Assembly (NCBI GenBank): GCA_016165875.1 | Contig: JABBOT010000027.1 | Span: 248,001-312,000, forward strand | DNA length: 64,000 nt | Reading direction: 5' to 3' | DNA from: Acanthopleura granulata | Lineage: Eukaryota; Mollusca; Polyplacophora; Chitonida; Chitonidae | Part shown: positions 52,101 to 63,691 of the stretch, piece by piece | Numbering within the stretch: the first letter of the stretch is position 1 | Layout: the number at the start of each line of letters is the position of its first letter | Position numbers and translations under genes: made by a program | Notes under the pieces: model-generated | The model's database searches: none | What the model saw: only the letters and a program-made list of their open reading frames with translations | Told to the model about the DNA's origin: nothing

Positions 52101-55100
52101 GTACTGGTCAGCTTCGGCTGCCTCCCACGTGTCCTTGCCACCGAGACCTGTGCAGTACCAGTTTGATTTATTTATTTCTTTGATTGGTGTTTTACGCCGT
52201 ACTCAAGAATATTTCACTTATACGATGGCGGCCAGCATTATTGTGGGAGGAAACAGGGCAGAGCCCCCACATACGGCTGGAGAGGAAGCCAGCGTGAGCT
52301 GGGCTTGAAGTCACAGCGACCGCATTGGTGGGAGGCTTCGGTCATTGCGCTGCGTTAGCGCGCTAATCGTCTGAGCCACGTAGGAACCAGTACCAGTTTG
52401 AGGGAAGTACCAAAATGAACATGGATTTCAAGGTAGACGACATCAGAGATAGGCGAGCAAAACAAACATACATGTTAAAATGGATTCTGCGACTGGCATA
52501 TATAGTTCTTTCTCGTGCATGTTTCCCTCAACACACAGATGCTTTCTTTGGGGGGGGGAGCATCAATTTCATGGATTGGCATGTTATAGGCTCATTCCAA
52601 ACTTGTAATGTTATTGGAGTTCTAGAATGCTAACTCAGACACACTCTTTCAAGAGTTACTGACAATTACACCGAATAAAATTTATTAGTAACGGAAATGG
52701 ATATCCGGATGGCGAATGCGGATATAAAGTACTCCGAATTCTACTGTGAACGAATCACTTGATTAGTCTTTAAAAATACGACTTATAGTTGTATGATTGT
52801 GTTTCTTAAGACCAGCCAATGATTCATACACGTCCTTTCTTCCTGAGGGAGGTTTTGAAACTTGAAAACCAAATAGATCGAATACGGACTTACCGAATTC
52901 GTTGGCCAGATATCGGACAATGGCATAACTCTGGGAGAGTTGCTTCCCGTCCACATCTAGCATAGGCATCTGGCGGAAGGGCATCTCTGAAAAAGAAACC
53001 AAGTGAAACCAACTTATAAATAAGGACCAGTCAGGATTGCTATAAGGTTTACGCCAAAAACAGGTTAGTTTTACAGCGTACTATTAAATTATATGAGCAA
53101 TCAGGGAAAAAAAAAATATATATATTCATATATTCAGATTGTTCATGTCAACAATCAGGGGCCTCATTGGCTCAGTCGGTTAGCGCGCTAGCGCAGCGCA
53201 ATGACGCCCACTCAACAATGCGGTGAGTTCAAATCCAGCTCATGCTGGCCTCCTCTCCGGAAGGTCTGCCAGCAACCAGCGGATGATCGTGGGTTTCCCC
53301 GGGCTCCGCCGGGTTTCCTCCCACCATAATGCTGGCCGCAGTCGCATAAGTGAAATATTCTTGACTGTAAAACACCAATCAAATAAATAAAACATGTCGA
53401 CAATCAGTAACTTTTGGACTCAATAATTTATCTGTGAATACGTTTAACAGCTGCAGGTCAAGTTCGAGAGTCGGGCGTAGCATTTCTGATTGGTGCATTG
53501 CAGTTTTCCGGGGCAAACACCCTAGGCAAGATTGCTTCAACCTCATCGTCATTATTACATTTCTCATACTGTATATTATATGCCTGCACTGAGATTAATT
53601 AAGTGACAACTTTAACATGACTGGAGTTCTTTAACTAAAAGACAGCTCCTGACTGAGGTACCGTTCATTAAAAAGCCTAACATTTCCTCTTCAATGTAAA
53701 AACCTGTCTCAAATTGTATGAGTCCCTTGCTGAACTATCTTCGTTTGAAACGAGGAGTATTGTGCAGCCTACTGGGGTTCTGAAGGCCCCATGCTTTTAA
53801 GCTTATGAGAGATTGACCAAACAGACAGCTGAGAGATATCAGCTGTTTATAAGCTGTGACGTAAATGTTCTGAGATGACTGTCAGAGTAACATGTAATAA
53901 CACAGGGATAGGACACGGTTTTAATGTTATATATTTTAATTATAACAAGCACACGTGTGAACAACACGGCAAAGTATATCCAGACAATTTTGTTGTGGCG
54001 GGAGTAAGTTTCTTGATCATTTCATGTTATAAATTTACATGTATACTTTAGTTGCAAACACAACCCTAGCAGTTCACTACAGTCCCAGGTGACAAGAGTG
54101 ATCCGCGCTTCAAACAATTACGTCAGATAGAATGGCTGCGTTTCATGTGAGCCGACGGAGGACGGATACATGTTAATTTCCGTTATCGTGGTAGCTGTTA
54201 GATAATAAAATATTTTACCGAAATAAACATAATATCGCCCAACCTTTTTGATAAATTTAACTTCGAACATGGGCAGTCTTTCACTTTAAATGAATATGTT
54301 TGCTTACCTCATAGATCTAGCTTATCTAGGTCGGTTTGTGATTATTGACCCAAAGCGTCCATTTTGGTTCTATATAGGATTCTCCTGCACGTTCCATGAG
54401 GCCTTCGTGTATCAGCTATTTCACTATCATATCAACGCTGGATGCAGAAAGTATATTTCTAATTTTTTTTATGCTACGTGTCATCTAGATGCCAAAGTAA
54501 CGTAGAGTGCTGGTCTACTATTTTAGAAGACGTTAGTGTGACGCTCAGATAATGTAGAAACTGGATATCTGGATTGAGCCGGCGACCTTTGGAAAAGTTT
54601 AAGTTGATGACTGACGCTTTCATAATTAAGAAAATACAGGATCAACGAAGATATATTTGACACTAATAAACACAACTATCCTCAGTAGAAATACAAGTAT
54701 CTATGCTGTTGTCATCCCTGGGAACAGGTTTTATCTGTGGACACATGAGCAGATTGTGATTACAGACCGTCTTTGCAAAACCGCATTAGCTTCTTCTGCG
54801 TATAGATAATGTTATGAACAAACCAAACAGTGCTATCCATGTTGGACGGGCAGACTGTTTGGATATCGGTACATTACCATCGCCAAACACTCAAGCTTTA
54901 GTATAATTTAAACTCGCTTCTCCAGAGGCATTTATTTCTGTGGCTAGCAAGCCATAAGTGATAAGTGTAAAAGTTCAATGCATTTGTGAACAACCTAGGT
55001 TTCGTATCATTTAAATTCTCGTGCGATGCCAATGATCAAAATGCATTTATTTCTGGGGCTTGCCATAGGCGATGTATTTATGAACATGGTCAAAATGCAG

Positions 55101-57696
55101 TCAGTTCTGGGGTTTGTCATTAATATTGTAATAGTCCAGTGTATGGGTAACTGTTTTATGCATTTCACAAAAGTTTGTAATTTTTTGCCATTGTTCTCTG
55201 CGATACGACCCATTATGGAACAGCCCGCCGCTATATAAGCACATAACACACTATTTATTACTTCACGTGCGAGTAAAAGCACCTGGTAATGGCGTGTGTA
55301 AAATTAACTTCCATATAGACTTTACACTTGACACGTGATCCTTGTCCCATAAGGTGAGTGTTTTACACTTCAGAGAGACCGCGTGCGGAATCTGTCTCCA
55401 TATAGACCGTGCTATTACCACACTTTTGATATCTGGAGTGGACATTATAGAGTTTACACTACTTACACCATTGTACTTTATAGGCCAAATTTCGAAAAAT
55501 TGCTTGTTTGGGATAATAAACTCAATTTGTGAATTTGGAATAGTTAGCTCATTTTTTTTTTATTATTCCCATTTTTTTCTGAAGAATGGATTTATGCAGG
55601 CTGGGTATGCCAAGTCAAAGTTACTCTAGGGATTATTTATTACAAAATTATCTTATGAAAACCTCATTTGATGTTAAATTTAGTTTTCAAGGTAATTAAT
55701 AAAAATCACTGGGATTCTCAGTTTAACAAGACTGGAGTTCATGAAATGAACAGCTCTGAAATAATATCTCCATTGCGTTAAACTTTAAATGAAAAAAAAA
55801 ATAACTCAAAAAAACTTTTTTGGTTTGGTTTTTCTATGACTACAGGTTATGCCTAAACAAACAAGCATTTTAATATCTGCCGCACTCAGGACTTCTTCCC
55901 ACGCCCTTACCCATCCACCTGTACCTTACAACACTTCACCCACAATGATAATCTCGAAACACAACGTTATGTCAATATGTGTCTAGACTCGTTCAAGTCG
56001 ACATCCTGCAATGTCACAAGCCCCAGTATGGCCAGTGTCTGTTAACACACCTGACGTGGACCTACCGGAAAACTGGACCATGACCTACTGGGTGAACAAA
56101 GAGAGACAGTTGGAGAAGATGCCCTGGGTGTTATCACCAATGTAGGGCATCTAAATTGCCCTCTGAACCATGAGTATATGTGACTGCATCCGTTTTTACC
56201 CGCTTGCATTCAACTTATAGGTGTAGTACAGTATAAATCGTATCCGTGCAGTATAACTTTAATCAGCTGTTTAATTCCTCATTATAATGTAAAGTTTATT
56301 GTAGCTCGACTTTCAAAATATTAAATATCAAAATATTTAACTATTCAATATACATATTTGAGTTGAACTATGGTGAAACGGAAATGAACTAAAATAAAAT
56401 GCAACATTTTGATAAAAACGATGAGCTGGAATGGAAATTAGGGTTAGTGTTTTGCCTTGTCCTACAAAAACAAACAAAAAAAAACAGTGGCATCAAATTA
56501 CTTGCACATATGTCATATTAAAACAATGGCCACCACAGCATGGCAACGAAGCATTATGTTTTGCGATAAACAATCGCAGACGTTATTCTTAAGGATTATT
56601 GAGCTACGCACTGTTTAAGATAGGGGAAATCAATGGCAGCCTAGTTCAACGGTCGCTTCAACCTGTTTACTTGAACTAAGAATCACAAGACGTATGGCGA
56701 TGAGAGCTGCATGTAAGCCAATCCCAAGGAGTCGAGAATGTCACGTCATCTCCTGCTATTTTTGCATGTCACTGTGGTTGTGAAATTCACTATTCACGTA
56801 AGTCAACGCCCTCATTATATCATGACCTGTTTTTGCATTATGTCGTCAGACTATTTTTTTTCTTCTACAGGATGGAATCAGACATTTGAGGTTTTCCAAC
56901 TTCAACGGAGTAAAGAGGTTAAATTAACGGAACTCGTCTCAGTAAATTGAACGTGAAAAAGTTTATAATATGGTGTACGGACGTTTCGCTGTTTTACTTG
57001 GAAAGACCCATAGATACCTTCGCCCATTCCCCCAACAAGCCACCCACCATCTTTAATTTTGGTGGTTGACCGGGCCCTCCCTCGAGGATCTACCTCTTAA
57101 AATTCCTCCGCCCCTGTACAGCCCCTTCTCGGTTTTGAATTACTAATGGCGGGAAAACTGGCCTGAGATGCATTCTAAGGGCAGTCTTTTTCACAGTTTT
57201 TCGAGGTTCATTTATGGAATGATCCATAGATCTACCTTCGTCCATTACCCAACCAACCCACCTACCATCTTTAATTATTGGGGTTGACAGGGCCCTCGAA
57301 GGCCCACTTATTTAAATTCCGCCCCGGTGCCCCTCCTTCCCCGCCTTGTAGTAAAATATAAAAATCTACTGCTTTAACAGCTAGGAAAACAGTCCTTCGT
57401 GTAATACATATGTATACAACAAACATCAAATAATGTTACATCTATGTGTATTTAAATTTGTGTCGGAAGTATTGGCCGGTCGTGTGCCATGATCTTATAT
57501 CTAGTAGGCTAAGATTTAAATACATACGAATATAAACGGATATATATAGGTCTGCATACTTACTCTGCTTATGATTTGGCCAGTCGTCAAATGAGATGCG
57601 GACGTCTTCATACTTAACACCAGCAGCAGCAAACAAATATCGTGCAGGTTCCCCTCGCACTTTGATAGGGAAATAATACAGCTTGTAAGAAGGCAT
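49142..57696 (-). CDS. GST-D: sigma-class glutathione S-transferase, 207 aa
   Basis: Five exons, minus strand: 57696-57564, 52986-52894, 52147-52032, 51129-51025, 49318-49142; 624 nt including TAG, GT/AG, phases 1/1/0/0. Exon 1 gives MPSYKLYYFPIKVRGEPARY: Tyr8 and Arg14 are kept, but the usual NxRG after Tyr8-Phe is PIKV. Exon 2 gives RQMPMLDVDGKQLSQSYAIV with the SQS glutathione contact. Exon 3 gives LGGKDTWEAAEADQYTGAVE, exon 4 GFLVGSG, exon 5 LTYADLCMLTLLECMEGML and ends IKSRPASEY. Exon 5 is closest to the last exon of GST-E. Intron 1 is 4.6 kb. A SINE-1 sits 20 bp upstream of the exon 3 acceptor. The first in-frame ATG gives the family start, and the palindrome GTCACGTGAC lies about 100 nt upstream of it (57796-57805). 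Confidence 0.93.
49443..49600 (-). mobile_element. Highly decayed SINE-1 fragment in GST-D intron 4
   Basis: GAAGAATATTTCACTTATAC and, further on, GCTGAACTCGACCACCGACC with CATTGG, in the order of a minus-oriented SINE-1; the rest is unrecognisable. Confidence 0.4.
49763..49846 (-). mobile_element. SINE-1 3' fragment in GST-D intron 4
   Basis: TTCGCCGTACTCAAGATTAT, CACTTACACGAC and GCCAACATTATGGTGGGAG. Confidence 0.8.
51479..51557. repeat. Tandem duplication, about 39 bp x 2, in GST-D intron 3
   Basis: AAACATGGAAGTGAGCAAAG followed by GGAAGAGGGTAAGAGTAG occurs twice in succession with one difference. Confidence 0.85.
52167..52387 (-). mobile_element. SINE-1 with perfect 14 bp target-site duplication, abutting the GST-D exon 3 acceptor
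   Basis: Tail TTTATTTATTTCTTTGATTG, body and head (GATTAGCGCGCTAACGCAGC on the minus strand). CAGTACCAGTTTGA is present at 52153-52166 and 52388-52401. The element has the same sense as GST-D, so its A-rich tail now sits where the branch point and polypyrimidine tract of intron 2 should be. Confidence 0.93.
53159..53392 (+). mobile_element. SINE-1, near full length, in GST-D intron 1
   Basis: Head GGCTCAGTCGGTTAGCGCGC, GTGAGTTCAAATCCAGCTCA (box B region) and tail GTAAAACACCAATCAAATAA. Flanked by CATGTCAACAATCAG (53144-53158) and CATGTCGACAATCAG (53393-53407). Confidence 0.9.
56985..57410. repeat. Diverged tandem duplication, about 218 bp x 2, in GST-D intron 1
   Basis: CCCACCATCTTTAATTTTGG near 57043 and CCTACCATCTTTAATTATTG near 57261, with matching flanks before (CATAGATACCTTCGCCCATT, CATAGATCTACCTTCGTCCA) and after (GTTGACCGGGCCCTC, GTTGACAGGGCCCTC). 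Confidence 0.8.
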
Positions 57697-58282
57697 GTTT
57701 CTCGGTTCGGCTAGTCTGAAGAGCTGTGATCGGCTACGTCTGTGGCCAGCTGCTGAATGCGGAAAGGAAGCCTTGCAAGCCGCCGAGACTCTGTAGTCAC
57801 GTGACAAATGAGGCGGATCTAGGTCAGATTTTGTATGGAAGCTGGATGTGACCCAGAGATCTTCAATTTTGTCCAGTCAAACACCTCGAATGCAGCTATG
57901 TAAATGTTACCGGGGGAATACAAAAGCGTACTGATATTCGCAGTGTCTGGCTTGATTTAATGCAGGTTCAAGGACGTGACCACGTTCTAACGCATGAAGC
58001 CGTTCGACACTGTGCAGCAGGCAAGCAAGATCTATATATTTGGTTCATCTTTTCATTTATGTGCAAGTATAAAGTCTACACTGTAGCCTGTGTAAATTCA
58101 CTTTAAGTAAAAATATTTACTATACGTTTAAGAAAGATTTGTTCTTCGCAAGTGTCGTTGAGGAAGATATGGCTCAGCGTGTACAATAATAATGACAAGA
58201 TCGGTAATTGGTAGGCCTGCTTCAGTCTAGGCGCCGAAACCAACATTCGTGTGCCAATCTTCAACCAGAATAGAATGAATGA

Positions 58283-58600
58283 ATGAATGCTTATTGTTTA
58301 ACGCCCTACTCAAGAATATTTCACTTATACGATGGAGGTGTCTCCTTGGTGCAGGACGGATTTCCACCGTATCTTTTATCTGGTGCTGCCTCACTGAGAC
58401 GACTTGCCGAAGACACCCAACAAGCCCCCTCACCCAGTCACATTATACTGACACCGGGCCGACCAGCCCACCCTCTATTCGTTTATTGCTGAGCGCCTAG
58501 CGAGGAAGCAGGATGTACCATTTTTTAAAGTCTTTGGTATGACCCGACCCAGGTTTGAACCCAGATCTACCCGTCCGAAAGCGGACGCTCTACAACCAGA
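58283..58600 (-). mobile_element. Chimeric SINE: SINE-2 head and body with a SINE-1 type 3' end
   Basis: On the minus strand it runs from a SINE-2 head and body (GACTGGGTGAGGGGGCTTGT, GGTGTCTTCGGCAAGTCG) and then joins CGTATAAGTGAAATATTCTT, GAGTAGGGCGTTAAACAATA and an ATTCATTCATTC tail. Confidence 0.75.
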
Positions 58601-58771
58601 ATGGAAGTCGCGGCGAATAACCACAACCCCCAAATTCATTAAACAATTTTCAGCACAAACCACTAAAATAAGTAGGGGAGTATTATACAAAGTTTATAAG
58701 CAAGAAATTAGAGGAAATTCACGCATGTAAAATATGTATCTATGCTTGGGTTTTACCTTGTACTTAACATT

Positions 58772-59053
58772 TTTTTAGTTATATGACGACGTGGTGTCCG
58801 TTGAATGTACGTATATACAGCGTCTTCTTGTTGCAGGGAAAGTCATTGGAACATCGTGCCAAAGACACCAGGCATGGCGCCCTACCCAGCCGCATTATAC
58901 AGACACCTGTTCGACCAGACCTTTTCCCTTGCTTTAACGTCTAAAAAACATTCTCAAAGTCTTAGGTGTGAACCGAACGGGGTTTTATCCCGGCTCTCCC
59001 GATCCCGAGGGGCGCTCTAACCACTATAACCTATAGGCCCCCGAGGCGGTCTC
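58772..59053 (-). mobile_element. SINE-2, near full length
   Basis: TATATGACGACGTGGTGTCC (3' end), CCAAAGACACCAGGCATGGC, GTTCGACCAGACC, and the head read on the minus strand as ACCGCCTCGGGGGCCTATAG. Confidence 0.8.
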
Positions 59054-59487
59054 AATCATATAGAGAAGCTGTTACAGATTTTCAGTGGTGCCGGAAATTA
59101 GGATGCACTGAATGCTCTGTAGGCGCGTACATTAATCAGCATCCTCATGTCCCATGCAATAGTATATAAATTCTAGTTAGCTCCTTCAGACATGTATCGC
59201 TTTTGTTCTTTGATTGCAACTGTTCATACGTCCGACGTGGCGATCTTATTCAACACGATCATGCATATACAACTCTAGCGCAAAATTAAACTGAATTGAG
59301 CACTATTATGAAGCAGAATTCTGGGAATTCTGGACAGTCCAACCACATTTACTTATAATACGAGTGTGCTCATTGTAAAATTTACGAAAATTACATCGTG
59401 GAGTTTCTCGATGGAACACCCATGGTACACTAGCGTTCGTGGTACTAACTTTGCATAACGCTGATTGGAATAATCGCACAACACACG

Positions 59488-59562
59488 GGTTCCTAGGTCC
59501 CCTCGTCGTCATATGACTGAAAATTGTTAAGTACGACATGAAAACCCAAGCATACATAGGGG
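59488..59562 (+). mobile_element. SINE-2 3'-end fragment
   Basis: CCCTCGTCGTCATATGACTG, AAAATTGTTAAGTACGACAT and AAAACCCAAGCATACATA. Confidence 0.75.
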
Positions 59563-60179
59563 CAAAGTAGCGATCACACACATCGCTTCGACTCGTCGAG
59601 TAGGAGATTTTCTTGTTCAACCTCTTGTCGCTGAAGGTAAAAAAATTCTACTGCATGTATCAAGTTAAAAATGTTTGCGGCAACGTTTCATAGCCTGGAT
59701 TTCCCGATCAACTATCTCACCGTGTTCCGGAGGTACAAGTGACATCTCTTTCATTCAGGAACTTCGTGAGTTCACAATGTCAAGCTCTTCTTTGTTAAAT
59801 CTTTTTTATCATTCTATCTAACTTTTTCTGAAACTTTCCTTTTTATGCCCATGTTATGGAAAATGTAATCAAATCAGCTGCCTAATATTCTCGATGGGTA
59901 ACATGATACAACATACGGCTTTTCTTTGAATTTTGAACCCGGCTCTCCGCTTTTGAAATGCTAAGCGATAATTGAACAAACGCTATTTAAAGCACTAAAG
60001 TTGGTCATGTTTTCATTCAGCTAACCAAGTTCAAAGAGTCATTATGTGGGAACGGGGCTTAAGAAATGCTTGAAGACCAGATTTGTAAACGTCATTTGCA
60101 TGCTGGATTCTTCCATGTGTTGTTTTCCAAGTTGAAATGGAAAAATCGGGATGACAAGGAACCATTGTGTCGCAAAAAA

Positions 60180-60500
60180 CATTCATTTACCAGTCGTCAA
60201 TCAAATGGGCGTTCCAGATCAATAATCGCGAGATCAGTTTCGACAAATAACACAAACCACCAAAAAGCTAATAAAATATATTAAATATAAATCATTAGAA
60301 CGGATCCATGCAGAGAGAAGCAGTTAATTTACAGTTTTCAGTGATGACGAAAAGACGTAATGAATGTTCTAGGCGTATGAATAAAATCAGTTTCCAAATC
60401 GTGTACCATATTAGCATATATGGTGTAGATAATCAGATATATATCTCGGTAATACGAGTAAGGGTATATATAGTACCCTATAAATCCAGTCAAGGTAAAT
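60180..60500 (+). repeat. Repeat unit, partner of an inverted copy at 61480-61990
   Basis: AGCAGTTAATTTACAGTTTT, TGATGACGAAAAGACG and ATGAATAAAATCAGTTTCC match, at roughly 70% by eye, AGCAGTCATCAGTTTTCAAT and GATGAGTAAAATCAGTATCC on the minus strand at 61500-61620. CAGTCGTCAATCAAA upstream is also shared. Confidence 0.65.
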
Positions 60501-60861
60501 ATGTTTCTTTCACAGCCTTTACAAATATACATGTTATCTGAAGCTAGCAGACACCCATTACACTATTTCATGAACGTAGCCTTCTTAGATGTTTATTTAA
60601 CCCCAGTTAAGTCACATCACTATACTTAGTTCACATGACCTAACCTAATTTTAATATTAAACATAAGATTGTCGCGACTGCAAGATAGATGGCGGCGAAT
60701 GTCCGAGAAAATTATGACAATAAATAACACAAGATAAGGACGACATTGAGACGAAATTCATTACACTGACGGGTTACACAAAAGGGTCCAATTCGCAATG
60801 AAACGTGTCATTTTCTGCTGCGACGCTGCAATGGTTGTGTATTAATTAAGCGTTTATTTTT

Positions 60862-60990
60862 CAGTCATGTGACGACTAGGAGTCCTTAGAATGTATAGAT
60901 ACTGTGTCTTCGTGTGGTAGGGCGAATCTATCCCGCAAATGTGTTGCCTCCACTTGAACAAACGGCCCGAGTGATAATGGAATCGCCACT
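60862..60990 (-). mobile_element. Diverged SINE-2 fragment
   Basis: TTCAGTCATGTGACGACTAG, GAGTCCTTAGAATGTATAGA and GTGGTAGGGCGAATC match the 3' half of SINE-2; the remainder is decayed. Confidence 0.6.
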
Positions 60991-61121
60991 AAGACACCTA
61001 TGTTTGAATTCGACCCGGAAATTATTCACGGTCTGAGAGAAATTCGAATTGAATGCCATTTCTAGAATATCAACTAAACCCCAGATTTTTCTGGCTTATA
61101 TCTTATACTTATTTTCTTATT

Positions 61122-61340
61122 AATAACAACTATGTGGAATTTGGAGAAACCATTTATGAACAATTTATAGGTTTTCCAGTGGGTACAAATTGTAGACCTA
61201 TACCCGTTCTCGTATGAATGCAACTATATACAGAAGCATTACGTGGACTTGTAACTGTACTGAGACCCAAAAGGCTTCCTGTTACATCGACTTTAGGACA
61301 AGGCCCATAGTTTCATTTCAGTTTAGATATTGAATTTTTT
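61122..61340 (+). mobile_element. Penelope-like reverse transcriptase remnant
   Basis: Reads NNYVEFGETIYEQFIGFPVG then TNC, the block before the RT active site of Penelope-like and related elements (IGIPMGTNCAPLLADLF). After a frame change it reads DLYPFSYECNYIQ (compare DLFLYSYE), and a decayed FRY before a stop at about 61324-61335 sits where FRYIDD is expected. Stops and an apparent deletion of the APLLA codons make it dead. Confidence 0.6.
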
Positions 61341-61479
61341 ATGTCTCCCTGGAACTATGCTTCATAATTGTGTCTAATTCGGCTTAACCTGGGCTTACAG
61401 GCGATCTGTTCATCGTTTTGAATGAGATCGCCACATTGGATATATGAACAGTTGCAATCAAAGCGCAACTGAGGTACAT

Positions 61480-61990
61480 ATTTGAATAACCATAAGATAT
61501 ATAGTGGCATGCTGCACATTTTGGATACTGATTTTACTCATCCGCGTAAAACGTTCCTTGTGTCTTTTCATCATCATTGAAAACTGATGACTGCTTCTGT
61601 GTGCATAAATGCGCCCTAATTCTCTACTTGCCTTGTGATTATTGAGCCGGAACTTTGATTGACGACTGATCCAAGAATTACTATTTCCGATTTGTCCGAT
61701 AAATATATCATATGGTCTTAAACATACGCCGGTTTTGGTTTTCTTCTCTGAATTATAACAAAGGTGTAACGTTCTGAATAGTGTGGGCCACGTTGTAGTG
61801 CCCTTGAGCCCTTTTAAGCTCCATGAGGTTAAATTCTGGGACACGGGAGTGGGGAGCATGTAGTAGCTCGAGGGTGTCCGGTGATATAACTCTTCGTCAT
61901 CACTGCAGAGGAAATGGAGTGGAACGAAGACATCTAGAACTGGATGGACTTTTGTCGTAATAAGACGGTTACGTGTCTTCTGTAAAGTCA
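61480..61990 (-). repeat. Repeat unit with a 177-codon open frame, inverted relative to 60180-60500
   Basis: The minus frame (61991-61458) is open because of chance or recent decay. Part of it, FIGQIGNSNSWISRQSKFRL followed by NNHKAS, is loosely like the GIY-YIG endonuclease of Penelope-like elements (IGQTG...R.N.HK). Similarity to the plus copy spans about 61500-61690. No gene is claimed. Confidence 0.4.
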
Positions 61991-62185
61991 TTTCACTCGA
62001 GTTTTACTTGGCCCGTATAATGACGGATGCTTATCTAATTTCGTAATAAATGCTACTGGCCGAGTTGTGATGATCACGTTTTGAAATGACGATGCTTATT
62101 TGTGTCGGAGTTACATAACCTGTGTATGAAGTGAAACTTTAATTTACGTGCATAGACGCCTTGGGAATATAATTTAATGAATGCA

Positions 62186-62365
62186 ACTTCTTGTGTGACA
62201 TCCACGTCCCTGTAAACATTAGCTCACTTACTTCTTGTGTGACATCCACGTCCCTGTAAACATTAGCTCACTTACTTCTTGTATGACATCCACGTCCCTG
62301 TAAACATTAGCTCACTTACTTCTTGTGTGACATCCATGTCCCCGTAAACATTAGCTCAGTTACTT
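62186..62365. repeat. Minisatellite, 44 bp unit x 4
   Basis: Unit starts ACTTCTTGTGTGACATCCAC and ends TTAGCTCACTT, at 62186, 62230, 62274 and 62318, with one to three differences. Confidence 0.95.
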
Positions 62366-62951
62366 TTTCGTCTCGTCCTCTTTTCATACAAAGTTGAACA
62401 GGATTAATATAAAGAGCACATGAGGCATTCAGGAATTGCTTGCGGAGATGCTAATGAATAGGGGCGCAACACAAGTCGGATTGCTGCAAAGCTTGTATAG
62501 ATATAACCTTGTAAAAACTGCTACTCAGGTATAGGACTGTCCTATCAAATGTTGCTGCCATAGATTTGTTATTTGTTTCCGTTCTGTACTGTGTGTATTG
62601 ATAAATTTATTCCAAAGATTACAAATATGGTTGAAGGAGCAAATACGTTTTAGAAATTGTCAAACGCAAGTTTATCCTCAGTTCAGACACATAGAAAAGT
62701 AAGAATTCTGTGCCAATTACAATGTAAGTTATTCAATCTTCAATTTGTGATGGCACATTGAAATCATTTGTAAAACTAACACATTCTTTTTACTTTTTTT
62801 CACAGGGCATGGGGAGATTTTACTACCATGCGTTTCAGTTTTAGCTACGAATTCTTCCAAACCTTTGGCACCACGTTATGTGAATGAACATATCACCAAA
62901 CGTCATATGGAATACAGAGTACATTCTGACATCAAGGTAAATACATAGTGC

Positions 62952-62996
62952 TTTATTTTGTTTTATTTTATTTTATTTTATTTTATTTTATTTTAT
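62952..62996. repeat. Pentanucleotide (TTTTA)n microsatellite
   Basis: About eight TTTTA units in a row after GTGCTTTATTTTG. Confidence 0.95.
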
Positions 62997-63019
62997 GCAG
63001 CACAGTGTCACCATAGAAT

Positions 63020-63106
63020 TACTTTATTTCACTGATGTTTTACGCCGTATACTCAAAAATATTTCACTCACACGACGGCGGCCAGCATCATGATGGGAGG
63101 GTAAAG
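63020..63106 (-). mobile_element. SINE-1 3' fragment
   Basis: TGATGTTTTACGCCGTATAC, AAAATATTTCACTCACACGA and GCCAGCATCATGATGGGAGG; adjacent to the (TTTTA)n run. Confidence 0.8.
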
Positions 63107-63691
63107 AATAAAGGCCTGGAGAAAAAATGGCGTAGATATGCCATGTATAGTGTTCTCTAGTCCTCATGTAAAATCCGACACCAAAGAACAATTTTCGTGA
63201 ATTAAGTGGGGCATGCAATAAACAGAATGGTAACCATATATCCGACACATCGAACACAGAATTTTTGCGAAAGCAATTTTTTTTACCTGAAACGAATTCT
63301 TGAAGAAACAGTAAAACACAAATAATTACGATAAAAATCAGATCCTTTTGTATTCATTTACTAAATGCAAATCAATATACGAAAGTCCATAAAATAAAAT
63401 AATGGGCGCCTGTTCGTACTGAGCTATAACGGCTATTGACACCAAACAGTTCCAAGACACAAAACCCTTTGCATGGCAACATATCGGTTTACACGATGTA
63501 CAGCCGGAAATCCCCAAACAGCTCTCCATTTGACGTATGCTCGCATTCTTTGGTTACATTACAATGGTCTTGCTTTGCAACGCGTACGAATCTCTTTCTA
63601 TTTCTTAGTCACATGTTTAGCTTTGAGATTTGGCCTATGCTTATGGAATTATGCCATCGGTACTAATACATCACATAATCAGTAAGAAAGT

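Larger units (their letters stand above)
57697..63691. other. Intergenic between GST-D and GST-E, no intact gene
   Basis: Holds SINE fragments, a SINE chimera (58283-58600), a Penelope-like RT remnant (61122-61340), an inverted pair of a repeat (60180-60500 and 61480-61990) and a 44 bp minisatellite. No GST exon was recognised here. Confidence 0.55.

Noticed and set aside
61458..61991. 177-codon open frame as a protein-coding gene
   Set aside because: It overlaps a repeat found in inverted orientation at 60.2 kb and is only weakly like an endonuclease domain; treated as a mobile-element relic.
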